Source: Pectobacterium wasabiae CFBP 3304
GTDB taxonomy: Bacteria > Pseudomonadota > Gammaproteobacteria > Enterobacterales > Enterobacteriaceae
DNA: 64,000 bases
NCBI RefSeq assembly: GCF_001742185.1
Contig: NZ_CP015750.1
Span: 4,340,001-4,404,000, forward strand
Reading direction: 5' to 3'
A model generated the notes under the pieces. That model worked only from the letters and a program-made list of their open reading frames with translations, did no database searches and was not told the DNA's origin. This document shows positions 29,983-39,192 of the stretch, piece by piece (position 1 is the first letter of the stretch; every line of letters begins with the position of its first letter). The position numbers and the translations under genes are program-made.

Positions 29983-30801
29983 ATGAAAATATCCACACGT
30001 AACCTACTCATCATTTGTGCCGGATTTGCACCTTTCCTCGCCCAGGCAGAAACGGACGGCAAAACCACCTTCCAATATGAACACAACTGGAAGACGGAAG
30101 ACCGCCGCCACGCAGACTCTATCAAGCTGATTCATAAGAAAACTAACGGTTGGTCGTATGAAGTCAAATTCAGTACGTCTGCGGGTGGGAATAAAAACTA
30201 CGACGTCGCCTATGACGATATGCAGGGCGGCTCCGGCGGCATGGTGATCGGCAAAGACTTCAAGCTAAGCAAGGCCGCCACCTTGACCCCTAGCTTTGAA
30301 TTCTCCATCGGAAATTCAGTCATGATGTACCAGTCAGGGTTAAAATATGGTTACCGGATTAACAGTGATTGGTCCACCTATGGCCGCTACCGCTATGAAT
30401 ATAAAAAGCCGTCTCGTAGCTCGCGTTATTCGACCATTTCCGCGTCTGACAAATATGGTCACGCAGGGGAATCTTATTTGTCAACATCCGATACCGGACG
30501 CCACCGTCTGGATGCAGGGGTAACGTATTCCGGTTTGGATAAAATTAGTCTGACTTACGTCTTTAACTACTATATCGGTGATAACACCACAAAATCGTAT
30601 AAGTACAGCAAGGGTGAATTCACGGAAAAAGAATACGCGGTTTACGATAATGGGAAAACGGATTATGAACATCAGTTCAAAGTTCAATATAAGTTAAACA
30701 AACAGCTAACTCCATACATTGAGTATGATGATATTAACCAATCCAAAACATCATCAAGCCGTCAAGGGAAAATCAAAGTTGGTTTCAACTATGTTTTCTG
30801 A
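29983..30801 (+). CDS. KdgM-family oligogalacturonate-specific porin, copy 1
   Basis: 272 residues. Signal peptide of about 22 residues (ends AQA), then alternating amphipathic strands and a C-terminal FNYVF, as in outer-membrane beta-barrels. The N-terminal YEHNWKTEDRRHADSIKL and central GRYRYEYK blocks are typical of KdgM/KdgN. It would carry acidic oligogalacturonides across the outer membrane. Slightly longer than KdgM (about 236) because of extra Ser/Tyr/Lys-rich loops. First of three linked genes for pectin oligomer entry and cleavage. Confidence 0.9.
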   Translation: MKISTRNLLIICAGFAPFLAQAETDGKTTFQYEHNWKTEDRRHADSIKLIHKKTNGWSYEVKFSTSAGGNKNYDVAYDDMQGGSGGMVIGKDFKLSKAATLTPSFEFSIGNSVMMYQSGLKYGYRINSDWSTYGRYRYEYKKPSRSSRYSTISASDKYGHAGESYLSTSDTGRHRLDAGVTYSGLDKISLTYVFNYYIGDNTTKSYKYSKGEFTEKEYAVYDNGKTDYEHQFKVQYKLNKQLTPYIEYDDINQSKTSSSRQGKIKVGFNYVF

Positions 30802-30932
30802 AAAACACAGAATTTTATAAAGTAAATATGCCGTATTTCGTGCCGCGTTGATGAAGAAATAAATTTATGAATGAATTTTGTCTATCAGCGCACAGTTTTC
30901 ATAATTAACGAACAATATTAATGGTGCTCATA

Positions 30933-31685
30933 ATGAAAAAACGCTACCTTGTGGCCGGTATTCTCTTTGCCCAAATTTATGCTATTTCCGCGTCTGCTTC
31001 TGATACCAAACTCAGCTATGAACATAGCTGGGGAACAATGAATCGCTATCACGGTGATGAAATCGGTATGCGGCATTTTATGGATAATGGCCTGTACGTT
31101 GGCGTTGAGCTGAATTTTTATAATAAGAATAAAGATCTGACCATCGATGATGTGGTCTCAAATTCTTATGCCTTTTATACCGGCTATGCCTACAGCTTAA
31201 CGCCTGAATTAACCCTGACGCCGAATCTGGAAGCGCGCTTCTACTCCGGCGGTACCAGCGGTGAAGGCACCGTGGGTGATATAGGCGCTAGCCAGAGTTC
31301 CGGCGCACGCTATACGCCAGGTTTGAAACTGACCTGGTCGGTGACTGACAAGACGGATCTTCATGCGCAATACCGTTATGACCTCAGAAAAATCACCCGC
31401 AGCAAACGTACCAGCACGGATGATGACACCCACCGTCACCGCTATGAAGCAGGAGTGGCCTACAAAGGCTTCGATAACTTCACACTGGCGTACACCGCTT
31501 ACTACTATCACGCGGATTACGTACTGCAAAACAACAAAAAGCATGACTATCAGCAGGATTTCGACGTGTCTTACACCATCAACGACAACTGGACAGCCCA
31601 CGTTGGCGTTGAAGATGTCGCCAGCGGGCGCGATGTGAAATCGCGTGAAGGGAAAGGAAAGGTCGGCTTTACCTATACGTTCTAA
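30933..31685 (+). CDS. KdgM-family oligogalacturonate-specific porin, copy 2
   Basis: The start at 30933 (MKKRYLVAGILF) is preferred over the ATG at 30921 because it begins the signal peptide (cleavage near SASA). The mature protein starts SDTKLSYEHSWGTMNRYHGDE and ends GFTYTF, the KdgM pattern. The two porins are clearly homologous but divergent, suggesting different oligomer size or saturation preferences. 131 bp after copy 1, and followed by a terminator-like hairpin before the lyase gene. Confidence 0.9.
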   Translation: MKKRYLVAGILFAQIYAISASASDTKLSYEHSWGTMNRYHGDEIGMRHFMDNGLYVGVELNFYNKNKDLTIDDVVSNSYAFYTGYAYSLTPELTLTPNLEARFYSGGTSGEGTVGDIGASQSSGARYTPGLKLTWSVTDKTDLHAQYRYDLRKITRSKRTSTDDDTHRHRYEAGVAYKGFDNFTLAYTAYYYHADYVLQNNKKHDYQQDFDVSYTINDNWTAHVGVEDVASGRDVKSREGKGKVGFTYTF

Positions 31686-31715
31686 CAGCGGCTTATTGCT
31701 ACGCATAATTTCTCG

Positions 31716-31742
31716 GGGATCCTGCTAATCAAGCCGGATCCC
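31716..31742 (+). terminator. Hairpin between porin 2 and the pectate lyase gene
   Basis: GGGATCC (31716-31722) pairs with GGATCCC (31736-31742), followed by TTTGTT. It could end or attenuate porin transcription before the lyase gene. Confidence 0.5.
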
Positions 31743-31770
31743 TTTGTTACAGCTATTACAGGTAAATAAA

Positions 31771-33477
31771 ATGAAAAGATTTGCGCTGTCACTCCTTGCA
31801 GGTCTGGTCGCTTTACAGGCCAGCGCCGCCACACCAGACCGTCTCACCACCGTCAATCAGTATGTTGACAACGTGCTAGCGAAAGCGGGTGACCATTATC
31901 ACGGTCAATCGCCCACGCCACTGCTTGCTGATGGTGTCGATCCTCGCACTGGCAAACAGATGGAGTGGATCTTCCCTGATGGTCGTCAGGCGGTGCTGTC
32001 CAACTTCTCCGCTCAGCAGAACCTGATGCGCGTGCTGGTCGGGCTCAGTAATCTGAGCGGTAATCCCAGCTATAAGCAGCGTGCTGAAGCGATGGTGAAA
32101 TATCACTTCCAACATTATCAGGATGAGAGCGGCCTGCTGATTTGGGGCGGCCACCGTTTCGTTGATTTAAAAACGCTGCAACCGGAAGGCCCCAGTGAAA
32201 AAGAGATGGTGCATGAGTTGAAAAATGCCTATCCCTACTACGATTTGATGTTCAGCGTCGATAAAGACGCAACGGCACGCTTTATTCGTGGCTTCTGGAA
32301 TGCGCACGTTTATGACTGGAAGATCATGGAAACCAGTCGTCACGGTAAATACGGGCAAAAAATAGGCGCACTCTGGCAAAGTCCGTTTGAGCAACAGCCG
32401 CTCTTCTTCGCCACCAAAGGCCTCAGCTTCCTGAATGCCGGTAACGATCTGATCTATTCCGCCTCGCTGCTATACAAATACAATAAAGAAGACGGTGCGC
32501 TAGTCTGGGCAAAACGCCTGGCACAGCAGTACGTGCTACCACGGGATAAAGTGACCGGGCTCGGCGTGTATCAGTTTACGCAGGCGCTGAAGCGCGATGA
32601 AACCACCGACGATGCCGATACGCATTCCAAATACGGCGATCGCGCCCAGCGTCAGTTCGGCCCAGAGTTCGGCCCAACGGCGCTGGAAGGCAATATGATG
32701 CTGAAAGGGCGCACCAGCACAATCTATTCCGAAAATGCGCTCATGCAACTCCAACTGGGTAAAGATTTAGGTGCGGAAGGCAAAGAATTACTGACGTGGA
32801 CAACCGATGGCCTTAAAGCCTTTGCTAAATATGCCTACAACGAGTCCGATAATACATTCCGTCCGATGCTCGCTAACGGCAAAGATCTCTCCAACTACGT
32901 CCTGCCGCGTGACGGTTACTACGGCAAAAAAGGCACCGTAATCAAACCTTATCCTGCGGATAATTCCTTCCTGCTCTCGTATGCGCGCGCCTACACCGTT
33001 TCACCAGATACCGAGCTGTGGCGTGTTGCACGCGGCATCGCTCGCGCCCAAGGGTTGGGTGAATTAGGTTCAGCGCCGGGCAAGGACGTCAAAGTGGATC
33101 TCGCAACAAAGAACAGTGACCCTTACGCCTTGTTCGCGCTGCTGGATCTGTATCAGGCTAGCAAAGTGAAGGACTATCTGTCGCTGGCGGAAAAAGTGGG
33201 TGATAACATTATCAGTACCCGTTATAAAAACGGCTTTTTCATGGCTGAGCCCAACAGACAATATGCTGATGTCGACACCATCGAGCCTTACGCGCTGTTA
33301 GCGTTGGAGGCCGCAGTACGTAATCAACCGCAGTCCGTTGCTCCGTTCCTGAATGGTGCGGGCTTCACCGAAGGCGGTTACCGCATGGAAGACGGTTCAA
33401 CACGCGTTTCTACGCGCGATAACGAACTCTTCCTGCTAAATGTTGGTGAGACATTAAAGCCAAACAACAAGAAATAA
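31771..33477 (+). CDS. Periplasmic pectate lyase, polysaccharide lyase family 2
   Basis: 568 residues from the ATG at 31771 (AGG upstream, start of a Sec signal ending near ASAA). The PL2 (alpha/alpha)7-barrel family is recognised from GDHYHGQSPTPLLADGVDP, the central IWGGHRFVDL and the C-terminal DVDTIEPYALLAL. The signal but lack of secretion features fits the periplasmic PL2 lyases of soft-rot bacteria and Yersinia. They shorten oligogalacturonides imported by KdgM porins, and two such porins are encoded just upstream. PL2 enzymes use Mn2+ or similar rather than Ca2+. Confidence 0.92.
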   Translation: MKRFALSLLAGLVALQASAATPDRLTTVNQYVDNVLAKAGDHYHGQSPTPLLADGVDPRTGKQMEWIFPDGRQAVLSNFSAQQNLMRVLVGLSNLSGNPSYKQRAEAMVKYHFQHYQDESGLLIWGGHRFVDLKTLQPEGPSEKEMVHELKNAYPYYDLMFSVDKDATARFIRGFWNAHVYDWKIMETSRHGKYGQKIGALWQSPFEQQPLFFATKGLSFLNAGNDLIYSASLLYKYNKEDGALVWAKRLAQQYVLPRDKVTGLGVYQFTQALKRDETTDDADTHSKYGDRAQRQFGPEFGPTALEGNMMLKGRTSTIYSENALMQLQLGKDLGAEGKELLTWTTDGLKAFAKYAYNESDNTFRPMLANGKDLSNYVLPRDGYYGKKGTVIKPYPADNSFLLSYARAYTVSPDTELWRVARGIARAQGLGELGSAPGKDVKVDLATKNSDPYALFALLDLYQASKVKDYLSLAEKVGDNIISTRYKNGFFMAEPNRQYADVDTIEPYALLALEAAVRNQPQSVAPFLNGAGFTEGGYRMEDGSTRVSTRDNELFLLNVGETLKPNNKK

Positions 33478-33552
33478 GCGTTAATCCTCAATAGGCCAAT
33501 GGTAGCTTATTGCCATTGGTCGCCTCCTGTAGCCCTTCCATGATTCATTAAC

Positions 33553-33581
33553 AATGCTGCTCACTTAACGTGAGCAGCATT
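33553..33581. terminator. Perfect hairpin between convergent genes
   Basis: 12-bp stem (33553-33564 with 33570-33581, AATGCTGCTCAC arm) with a 5-nt loop. A weaker hairpin lies at 33496-33519 (CCAATGG/CCATTGG). No long T-run. Position suggests bidirectional termination after the lyase gene and the convergent binding-protein gene. Confidence 0.55.
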
Positions 33582-33624
33582 CATTAGCGCAATCATTCCA
33601 ACGATCGGTTAATTAAAAACACGA

Positions 33625-34746
33625 TCAGTTAGCCAAAGGTACTGTCGGGCGTGGGCCAAGCCAGCCTGGAGTCGGCTCCCCTTTTACCTCGCCGATATAC
33701 AGGCTCAGTTGTGCGCGGAAGCGCTCGACCGCACCGCGATCGTACATGAAATCAGCAAAGGCCTGCGGGCGGGTGTTGCGATATTCCCAGATAGGCTTAT
33801 AGCCTGCTGGCGGCGCAACGTCAGTACGCACCGACCACATCCGCGAAACCTGAGTCTGCGTTTGCGGATCCAGTAACCAGCTTAGGTACAACTTGGCGCT
33901 CTCAGGGTGTTTAGCCTGCTTAAGAATGGCTGCCCGCTGCGCCCAGGAGACAAAAGGATCGGACTTCGGCAAAACAAAACGGGTCACGGAATCCGCTGCC
34001 GGAACGAGCGCACCAGAACTGGTAAACGTCGCGCTGTATTTTCCCGTAGCAATCTCAGCGCCGGGCACGTTGGTGCCACGCACGTAGACTGGATCCTGTT
34101 CTTGCAATTTTTTAACAAAATCCCAGCCGTATTTATCCACAACCAGCTTGTACCAGAACAGCACCGCATCATCGTCATTAGGATAGGCCAGAATCAAATT
34201 GCCTCTTAGATTAGGACGAAGATAGTCATTAGCTTCGCGTGGCCAGGACTTTTCATCCAAAAGTTGCGTATTAACCAGATTGCTGAATGCGATGACATAG
34301 GCACCGATCCAGGCACCATCTGCATCACGAAATTCTGGGTAGATCTTGTCCCAGCCCCGTGGTTTGTAGTTCAGTAACACGCCTTCCTTTTTCCAGCGCG
34401 GAAAATTTTGCACCGTTTGCAATTGCACGACATCAGGAACCAACGCGTCGGTCGCTAGTTGGTTATCGATACGGGCATCATGGTATTTGCTGTAATCCAC
34501 AATCACGTTCAACTTGATGCCGGGAAAGCGCGTCTCAAACGCACGTTTGAAGCCCGCTTGCTGTGACTGCACATCACCACCGGCATAGACGGTAACCGTA
34601 CCGCCTTCGCTCAACGCACTCTTATAAATTTGATCCAGCGAACGCGTCTCCAACTCGACTGCCGCCTGACTTTGCCCGACGCTTAGCCCGGCCATCATAG
34701 CCAGCATCAGCACTGTTTTCTTCAGGTACTTCCCAGTGTATTGCAT
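33625..34746 (-). CDS. Orphan ABC transporter substrate-binding protein (Fe3+/polyamine-type fold)
   Basis: 373 residues from the ATG at 34746, which has AAGGA at good spacing. Signal peptide of about 29 residues (ends SQAA). The mature protein has the family-1 pattern GGTVTVYAGGDVQSQQ, FETRFPGIKLNVIVDYS and a C-terminal SWLLDPQTQ-type segment. No permease or ATPase gene adjoins it, so it must use a transporter encoded elsewhere. Ligand unknown. Convergent with the pectate lyase gene. Confidence 0.8.
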   Translation of the reverse strand: MQYTGKYLKKTVLMLAMMAGLSVGQSQAAVELETRSLDQIYKSALSEGGTVTVYAGGDVQSQQAGFKRAFETRFPGIKLNVIVDYSKYHDARIDNQLATDALVPDVVQLQTVQNFPRWKKEGVLLNYKPRGWDKIYPEFRDADGAWIGAYVIAFSNLVNTQLLDEKSWPREANDYLRPNLRGNLILAYPNDDDAVLFWYKLVVDKYGWDFVKKLQEQDPVYVRGTNVPGAEIATGKYSATFTSSGALVPAADSVTRFVLPKSDPFVSWAQRAAILKQAKHPESAKLYLSWLLDPQTQTQVSRMWSVRTDVAPPAGYKPIWEYRNTRPQAFADFMYDRGAVERFRAQLSLYIGEVKGEPTPGWLGPRPTVPLAN

Positions 34747-35384
34747 TGTGATTTCCTTCACTTAATGAATAAAACCCGTACCGGAAAACGACCGCGATGA
34801 GTCGTTGAAGCGGTAACGGTGTGACCAGCGAATCGCGAGTACACGATACGCAGGATTGCGCTCGACGATATTCGATCGCCGAAAATAAAATCGAAGGAGG
34901 ATGACGGCAGCACTGCCGTAATTATGAAAAGATCGGCCTGACGATGCGGGAAAAAATGAGGAAAAGCGGTAGCATAGTCTAATGACTGGCATCACTATAA
35001 TGTGAATCACTTGGGCTTTCCGGTGATTGATAATAGAAAATCGATGAGCCTGCATAGTAATTTCCCCTGCCCCAACCTACTATCCATTTTTCTATCAGAG
35101 ATCTAAAATCGAGTTTACAGGATTAAATAAAAACACATGCAAATAAAAGGTGAATAATATAGTTAAAAAAATTGAATGAAAAAATAAAAATATTATACGT
35201 AGTATGCGTTTTGCGAGGAAAGATAGAATCCATAACGGCAAGATGATGATATCATTTAGCTTCTACTGTGATTCATAAGACCAATAGTTCTATTTTATAA
35301 TTATAGCAAGATAGAAGAATTAGGGATGAAATCATCTTCTTATTTCAACCCTAAAATAAAACCCTGAAAATAATTACCATTGTG
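34747..35384. other. 638-bp AT-rich spacer at the border of the toxin/immunity island
   Basis: The base composition falls sharply from here on. Apart from the inverted repeat at 35321-35353, I see no gene. A 97-codon ORF at 34762-35055 (minus) has no ribosome site or protein-like composition. Confidence 0.5.
35321..35353. repeat. Inverted repeat downstream of the first island gene
   Basis: TAGGGATGAAAT (35321-35332) pairs with ATTTCAACCCTA (35342-35353), with one A-A mismatch. It lies past the stop of the 35385-35711 gene and may act as its terminator, though no T-run follows on the minus strand. Confidence 0.4.
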
Positions 35385-35711
35385 CTAATAATTCTCAAGA
35401 TAATCGGGTAGCAGGTCATGTTCTTCTAAAAACCGCCGATGCTGCGCAATAACCGCAAAAGCTTGCTGCAACGGTTCCTGTATTTTCTCTGCACCTGCAA
35501 CCCACTGCTGGTTATACAATAAGAATTCTTCTACCCTTTTCAGTTCCCCTAGTGACCATTGATCGACAGGGTCGTAAGCTTGCTCAAGTTCGGCGATATA
35601 CGCCCGAAGCTCAGAGAGATAAAGCTGAAACAGATTAACATCAGCCACCGTGGCACAGGCCGCTCGATTAAAAAAAGCATCAAATGCCTGTTGAACTAAT
35701 CCCCTATTCAT
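35385..35711 (-). CDS. Small helical protein, unrecognised; immunity-like context
   Basis: 108 residues, acidic and predicted mostly helical, with several heptad-like stretches (LYLSELRAYIAELEQAY). No signal peptide. I recognise no family. It is the most distal of a run of small, minus-strand, AT-rich genes downstream of CdiA toxin modules, where displaced immunity genes accumulate, so an immunity or antitoxin role is plausible but unproven. Confidence 0.55.
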   Translation of the reverse strand: MNRGLVQQAFDAFFNRAACATVADVNLFQLYLSELRAYIAELEQAYDPVDQWSLGELKRVEEFLLYNQQWVAGAEKIQEPLQQAFAVIAQHRRFLEEHDLLPDYLENY

Positions 35712-35758
35712 ATAATCCTCATCCTTAACTTATTTGATTTTTCGCAATGTATCCTATA

Positions 35759-36322
35759 TCAAACTATTGCATGCGCGGTATCCGACACCGAATATACCGC
35801 AAATATTCTGCAAGGCCCCGGTTCGCAGCCGCGAAAAACACCACTTTCCAGATGTTCTTTAGCTTCATCAAAAGAGGCCAACAAGCAATGCTCATTGACG
35901 ACCAACTCTTCCGCCATATGGTTACAGGATAAGTAGGAGCACTCAGGTGATTGCTCAAAGTAAAAAGAGACAATATCAAAACCCTGTAATATTTTTTGAT
36001 CTGGTATCTTCACATTAGTGTCAAAAGATGTTTCCGGCTCGAACAGATTCCATTCTAGTGTATCTTCATCATACTGATATTCATATGCTTCATAATAAAA
36101 TATCGTAGTATTGCTCATATCAATTCCTTCTTCTTTTGCCAGAGAATAAATAAGCTCAGGCGAATTAAACAACCAGTAGCCATTATGACGCCAGAACTGG
36201 ATATACTCACAAAAGGAATCGGAGATACAACAACTTACCGAGTAAATATCCTTTACTTGAACTGTCTTTAACCAATCTGGTTTTAGTTCTACTCTTTTAG
36301 ATAAATATCCTACTGGGATCAT
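35759..36322 (-). CDS. Hypothetical protein, possible immunity protein
   Basis: 187 residues, strongly acidic and rich in aromatic residues and Cys (VSCCISDS, CSYLSCN). No membrane segment. The composition, size and AT-rich codons fit cytoplasmic immunity proteins of polymorphic toxin systems. No family recognised. The start MIPVGYLSK has no strong ribosome site. Confidence 0.55.
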   Translation of the reverse strand: MIPVGYLSKRVELKPDWLKTVQVKDIYSVSCCISDSFCEYIQFWRHNGYWLFNSPELIYSLAKEEGIDMSNTTIFYYEAYEYQYDEDTLEWNLFEPETSFDTNVKIPDQKILQGFDIVSFYFEQSPECSYLSCNHMAEELVVNEHCLLASFDEAKEHLESGVFRGCEPGPCRIFAVYSVSDTAHAIV

Positions 36323-36393
36323 ATCCGTTTAATCCTTAGCATTGGCAATGCCAAATTAAAAAAATAATAATCACCTCTCTAATAGGGAGATAA

Positions 36394-36783
36394 TTAATAT
36401 TTCCGAGACTGTAATTCATATTTATTCTTTGATGCTTTTTGTAAAACCCCAGATATAACCATTTCATCTAACAACGTTTTTACTTCGCAATCATTACATA
36501 ATGAAAAGTATTGAGATAAGCGCCACGTATCAATTAACTTAGTGTTTTTTATATCACTATTAACATCGACTACCCTTACAGATTGGAGATCTTCTATTAA
36601 GAATTTTATACCTCTTCCATGCTTAATAAAACGCCATTCATCACCATTAACCAAAACATGCCCTTTCTTAGGGAAGTCTAACAACAACTCAAAATCCCGT
36701 ATATCTGGATAAGCAATAAAGAAAGCTTTAATTAATTTATCTTGAAGAGTGATGAAATATAAAATTTCATTTTTAGTTATCAT
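36394..36783 (-). CDS. Hypothetical protein, immunity-like
   Basis: 129 residues. The central VLVNGDEWRFIKHGRGIKFLIED block has a conserved-looking His-Gly-x-Gly, and the C-terminal half resembles a small winged-helix-like segment. I cannot name the family. It lies in the island's orphan immunity tail, on the same strand and with the same low GC as its neighbours. Confidence 0.55.
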   Translation of the reverse strand: MITKNEILYFITLQDKLIKAFFIAYPDIRDFELLLDFPKKGHVLVNGDEWRFIKHGRGIKFLIEDLQSVRVVDVNSDIKNTKLIDTWRLSQYFSLCNDCEVKTLLDEMVISGVLQKASKNKYELQSRKY

Positions 36784-36925
36784 ATTAATACTCTCCCCTC
36801 GTCTCAGAAATCTTGCATAAAAATCGGTTACTATGGTTGTAACGCGATTCTAAATCAGAACCTTACGAAATTGAAGTAAAAGAATCCTAACGGCAGGAAA
36901 AAGCACCGGTCTGGAGATTCATACA

Positions 36926-37321
36926 TTAATTCAGAAGATCCGTTGATACATTGCCAGTATCGAAGAATTCTTTAAAGATCCTGACAACAAGATCGAAGTC
37001 TTTTATAAGTTGACGTTCAGGCCAAATCTCACCGAGAACAGTAATTTTGTTATCTACCTTTGACATATCCCAGTATGAGCGAACATCGGAGTCATTCTCC
37101 GAATATTCCAGTAAAGTGATTAAATAAAAACCATTTCCTGTTGAGACATCTATATTTACAGGGCCAACACTAGGTTCAGGTAAGACAACAAGCCTCATTG
37201 ATCCCTGCTTCCCCCTTAATTTCAACAACAATTCCTTAACATCAGACCATTCAGGCCTACGTATTCTAGTAAAAGAATTTTTACCTGATAAATAAAACTC
37301 GGCTTCAAGTTCGGCTTTCAT
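36926..37321 (-). CDS. Immunity protein paralogous to the deaminase-module immunity protein
   Basis: 131 residues from the ATG at 37321 (GGGAG upstream). It is a diverged paralogue of the 42605-43006 product: both share FYL-x-x-x-NSFTR-RxP-WSDV, NxDVST-x-x-GFYL and an identical C-terminus (FKEFFDTGNVSTDLLN). That gene directly follows a deaminase-like CdiA tip, so this one is probably an orphan immunity gene for a related toxin that was lost. The extra similarity at the 3' end hints at recombination there. Confidence 0.7.
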   Translation of the reverse strand: MKAELEAEFYLSGKNSFTRIRRPEWSDVKELLLKLRGKQGSMRLVVLPEPSVGPVNIDVSTGNGFYLITLLEYSENDSDVRSYWDMSKVDNKITVLGEIWPERQLIKDFDLVVRIFKEFFDTGNVSTDLLN

Positions 37322-37528
37322 CAATTCGGCTCCCTGATAAAATTTTTATACCGGTTTCCCGGTACAGAACATCACCACTTCTTTCTTCATATGTCGTTAG
37401 TGATTTAAGCCCTTATTTAGCAACCATTTTACTACATTAGTGCTGTAATAAGAACAAATTCGCTCGCCACTCACCGCGGTATCCCGGTCATTAAGATTGA
37501 ACTGCGGTTCTGACAGGCAGATAAAAAA

Positions 37529-37546
37529 CCCTTGCCTTTTTAGGGA
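37529..37546 (-). terminator. Terminator after the barstar-like gene
   Basis: On the minus strand a short CCCT...AGGG stem is followed by TTTTTTAT (complement of 37521-37528). It sits about 15 bp past the 37557 stop. The stem is short. Confidence 0.5.
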
Positions 37547-37556
37547 CTGGGATTTT

Positions 37557-37859
37557 TTACTTTAAAATATAGTCAAACTTCTCATCCCAATGAAATTGAA
37601 TGTCTTGTTGTTTCGTTTGTTCGAAGATTTGAACAATTTTATTAAAACATTCACCAAGACAACGCTTTGAATAATTAGAATTTACCCAGACTATTTTTAC
37701 TGGTCTTTCTACATCATTACTTAATCGATCCCTAAGAGCATCTAAATTTCGCCCATAATAAGGAAAAAAATCTAATAAATCAGACATAGCCTTATGGAAT
37801 TCAGGCTCACTATTTAAAATTTCCCCATCTAAAATAATCTCTTTCACATTTATTTCCAT
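37557..37859 (-). CDS. Barstar-family ribonuclease inhibitor (orphan)
   Basis: 100 residues with the barstar pattern: LDGEILNSEPEFHKAM near the N-terminus, FPYYGRNLDALRDRL (the toxin-binding helix region with YGRNLDAL) and the PVKIVWVNS strand. Barstars block barnase-type RNases by covering their active site. No barnase-like toxin is visible beside it, so it looks like a retained immunity gene. It has its own terminator. Confidence 0.85.
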   Translation of the reverse strand: MEINVKEIILDGEILNSEPEFHKAMSDLLDFFPYYGRNLDALRDRLSNDVERPVKIVWVNSNYSKRCLGECFNKIVQIFEQTKQQDIQFHWDEKFDYILK

Positions 37860-38107
37860 TTACCTATTGAGGTGTCACTCAGCGCAATAATCACCTAAGA
37901 GAAAAATTTTATCATCCCGCAGAAACTGGCACCATAAAAATACGTTTTGTAGTCAAGGTTTGTTGTTTCACTAAAAGTTACAATCCCTGATTTATTTTTT
38001 AATTTTTTAAATCTTCGTCAACCTATTACCATGTGGGAAATTTACCTTTCCCACTATGATTAAATAGTATACATAATCACTACACAGCGTTTATTACGGC
38101 ATCCCCA

Positions 38108-38365
38108 TTAACCAATTTTATATTTCATACAAATATAATTTGCTGTTAAATTAAAATTAACTAACTGATTATACTCATTCTCTGTAATTTCCACTTTTTG
38201 TTCTTCAGTACCATTGCCGCCTGAAAAACAGGAAAAAATATACCGATAATCATTTGTTTTCCTTACGATCCACCAATCATCGGTTGAGAATTCGTCATCT
38301 GTCAATGGGACTTTCTTAGGGTATAAAAATGGTTTCATTGTGTAGTATTTATCCACGTCATTCAT
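38108..38365 (-). CDS. Small hypothetical protein, immunity-like
   Basis: 85 residues from Met at 38365 (MNDVDKYY), or 90 from 38380. Contains FSTDDWWIVRKTNDYRYIFSCFSGG, then a short helical stretch. Aromatic-rich and cytoplasmic. Not recognised. Fits the island's pattern of short AT-rich immunity-type genes. Confidence 0.5.
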   Translation of the reverse strand: MNDVDKYYTMKPFLYPKKVPLTDDEFSTDDWWIVRKTNDYRYIFSCFSGGNGTEEQKVEITENEYNQLVNFNLTANYICMKYKIG

Positions 38366-38566
38366 TTTACTTACCACCATTATGTTTACTCAACTCACTC
38401 AACTCACTCAACGGGGAATCTTATTTGTGTGAAATTCTATCACGCAGTAAAACTAAATTCAAAGAACATCACCTGAACCTTCAGGGCCAAATGTTGATCT
38501 GAGTTGTGAAAAAATAACTTATAAAAAGATCCAGACCTGTTAACAATCGGAATTTATCATCTAATT

Positions 38567-38929
38567 TTAGATTAGATCTTCGCCATTTAGAAGTATGGCA
38601 ACATTCTCTTCCCCTAATTCTCGCCTGAATACATCTGCTATTTCAGAAGTATTCAACTCGGGGAAGGATTTGTCATTGACCGCAACTAAAAAATAGGACT
38701 TTGGTTCTTTTAGGCCAAACGCCTCAGCAGTTAATAACTTAGATTCTTGGTTATACTTTTCGACACGGTCATCAATCAGTTCAAGCTGTTGCCGGCTTAA
38801 AATTACATGCGGTTCAAACATAAGGTATGAACCATCAAAGAGATGACCAGTAGATTCCCTCACCACATCTAATTTTTCTTTCAACGCATCAATATTTATT
38901 GATGCGTAACATATTATATCAATTGACAT
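38567..38929 (-). CDS. Hypothetical protein, immunity-like
   Basis: 120 residues starting MSIDIICYASINIDALKEKL, with alternating strands and helices, no signal, and an acidic C-terminus. Family unknown. It shares strand and base composition with its neighbours, with about 200 bp of non-coding sequence on each side, consistent with a lost toxin partner. Confidence 0.5.
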   Translation of the reverse strand: MSIDIICYASINIDALKEKLDVVRESTGHLFDGSYLMFEPHVILSRQQLELIDDRVEKYNQESKLLTAEAFGLKEPKSYFLVAVNDKSFPELNTSEIADVFRRELGEENVAILLNGEDLI

Positions 38930-39155
38930 TTACACACCTTACTCGATTTTTATCGGTTTTCCAGACTGATCAATAACAATAATTTTATCTAACCCTTTTA
39001 TCGACTAATAGTTAAGTTTTTTGTCAATCGAAGTCTCAGTCTGCACCTTAAGGGATACTGACTGGAAGTTGCGGGGTTAGGACGGATACTTCGACCATAG
39101 TCACCATTGAGCACAGTCAACTCCTGATCCATATTGTGACTGCATGACCGACAAA

Positions 39156-39178
39156 AAACCCCGATATTTTTCAGGGGC
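39156..39178 (-). terminator. Terminator after the CdiI_3-type immunity gene
   Basis: CCCC (39159-39162) pairs with GGGG (39174-39177), and the minus-strand transcript then reads TTTTTTG. It closes the broken VENN toxin/immunity module. Confidence 0.7.
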
Positions 39179-39192
39179 CGAAATTACGTTAT

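Noticed and set aside
34762..35055. 97-codon minus-strand ORF upstream of the orphan binding-protein gene
   Set aside because: No ribosome site, a composition rich in Arg, Ser, His and Phe typical of chance ORFs, and it overlaps the likely promoter region.
37557..37859. A barnase-type partner for the barstar homologue
   Set aside because: I read the flanking 500 bp on both strands and saw no ribonuclease-like frame or fragment.
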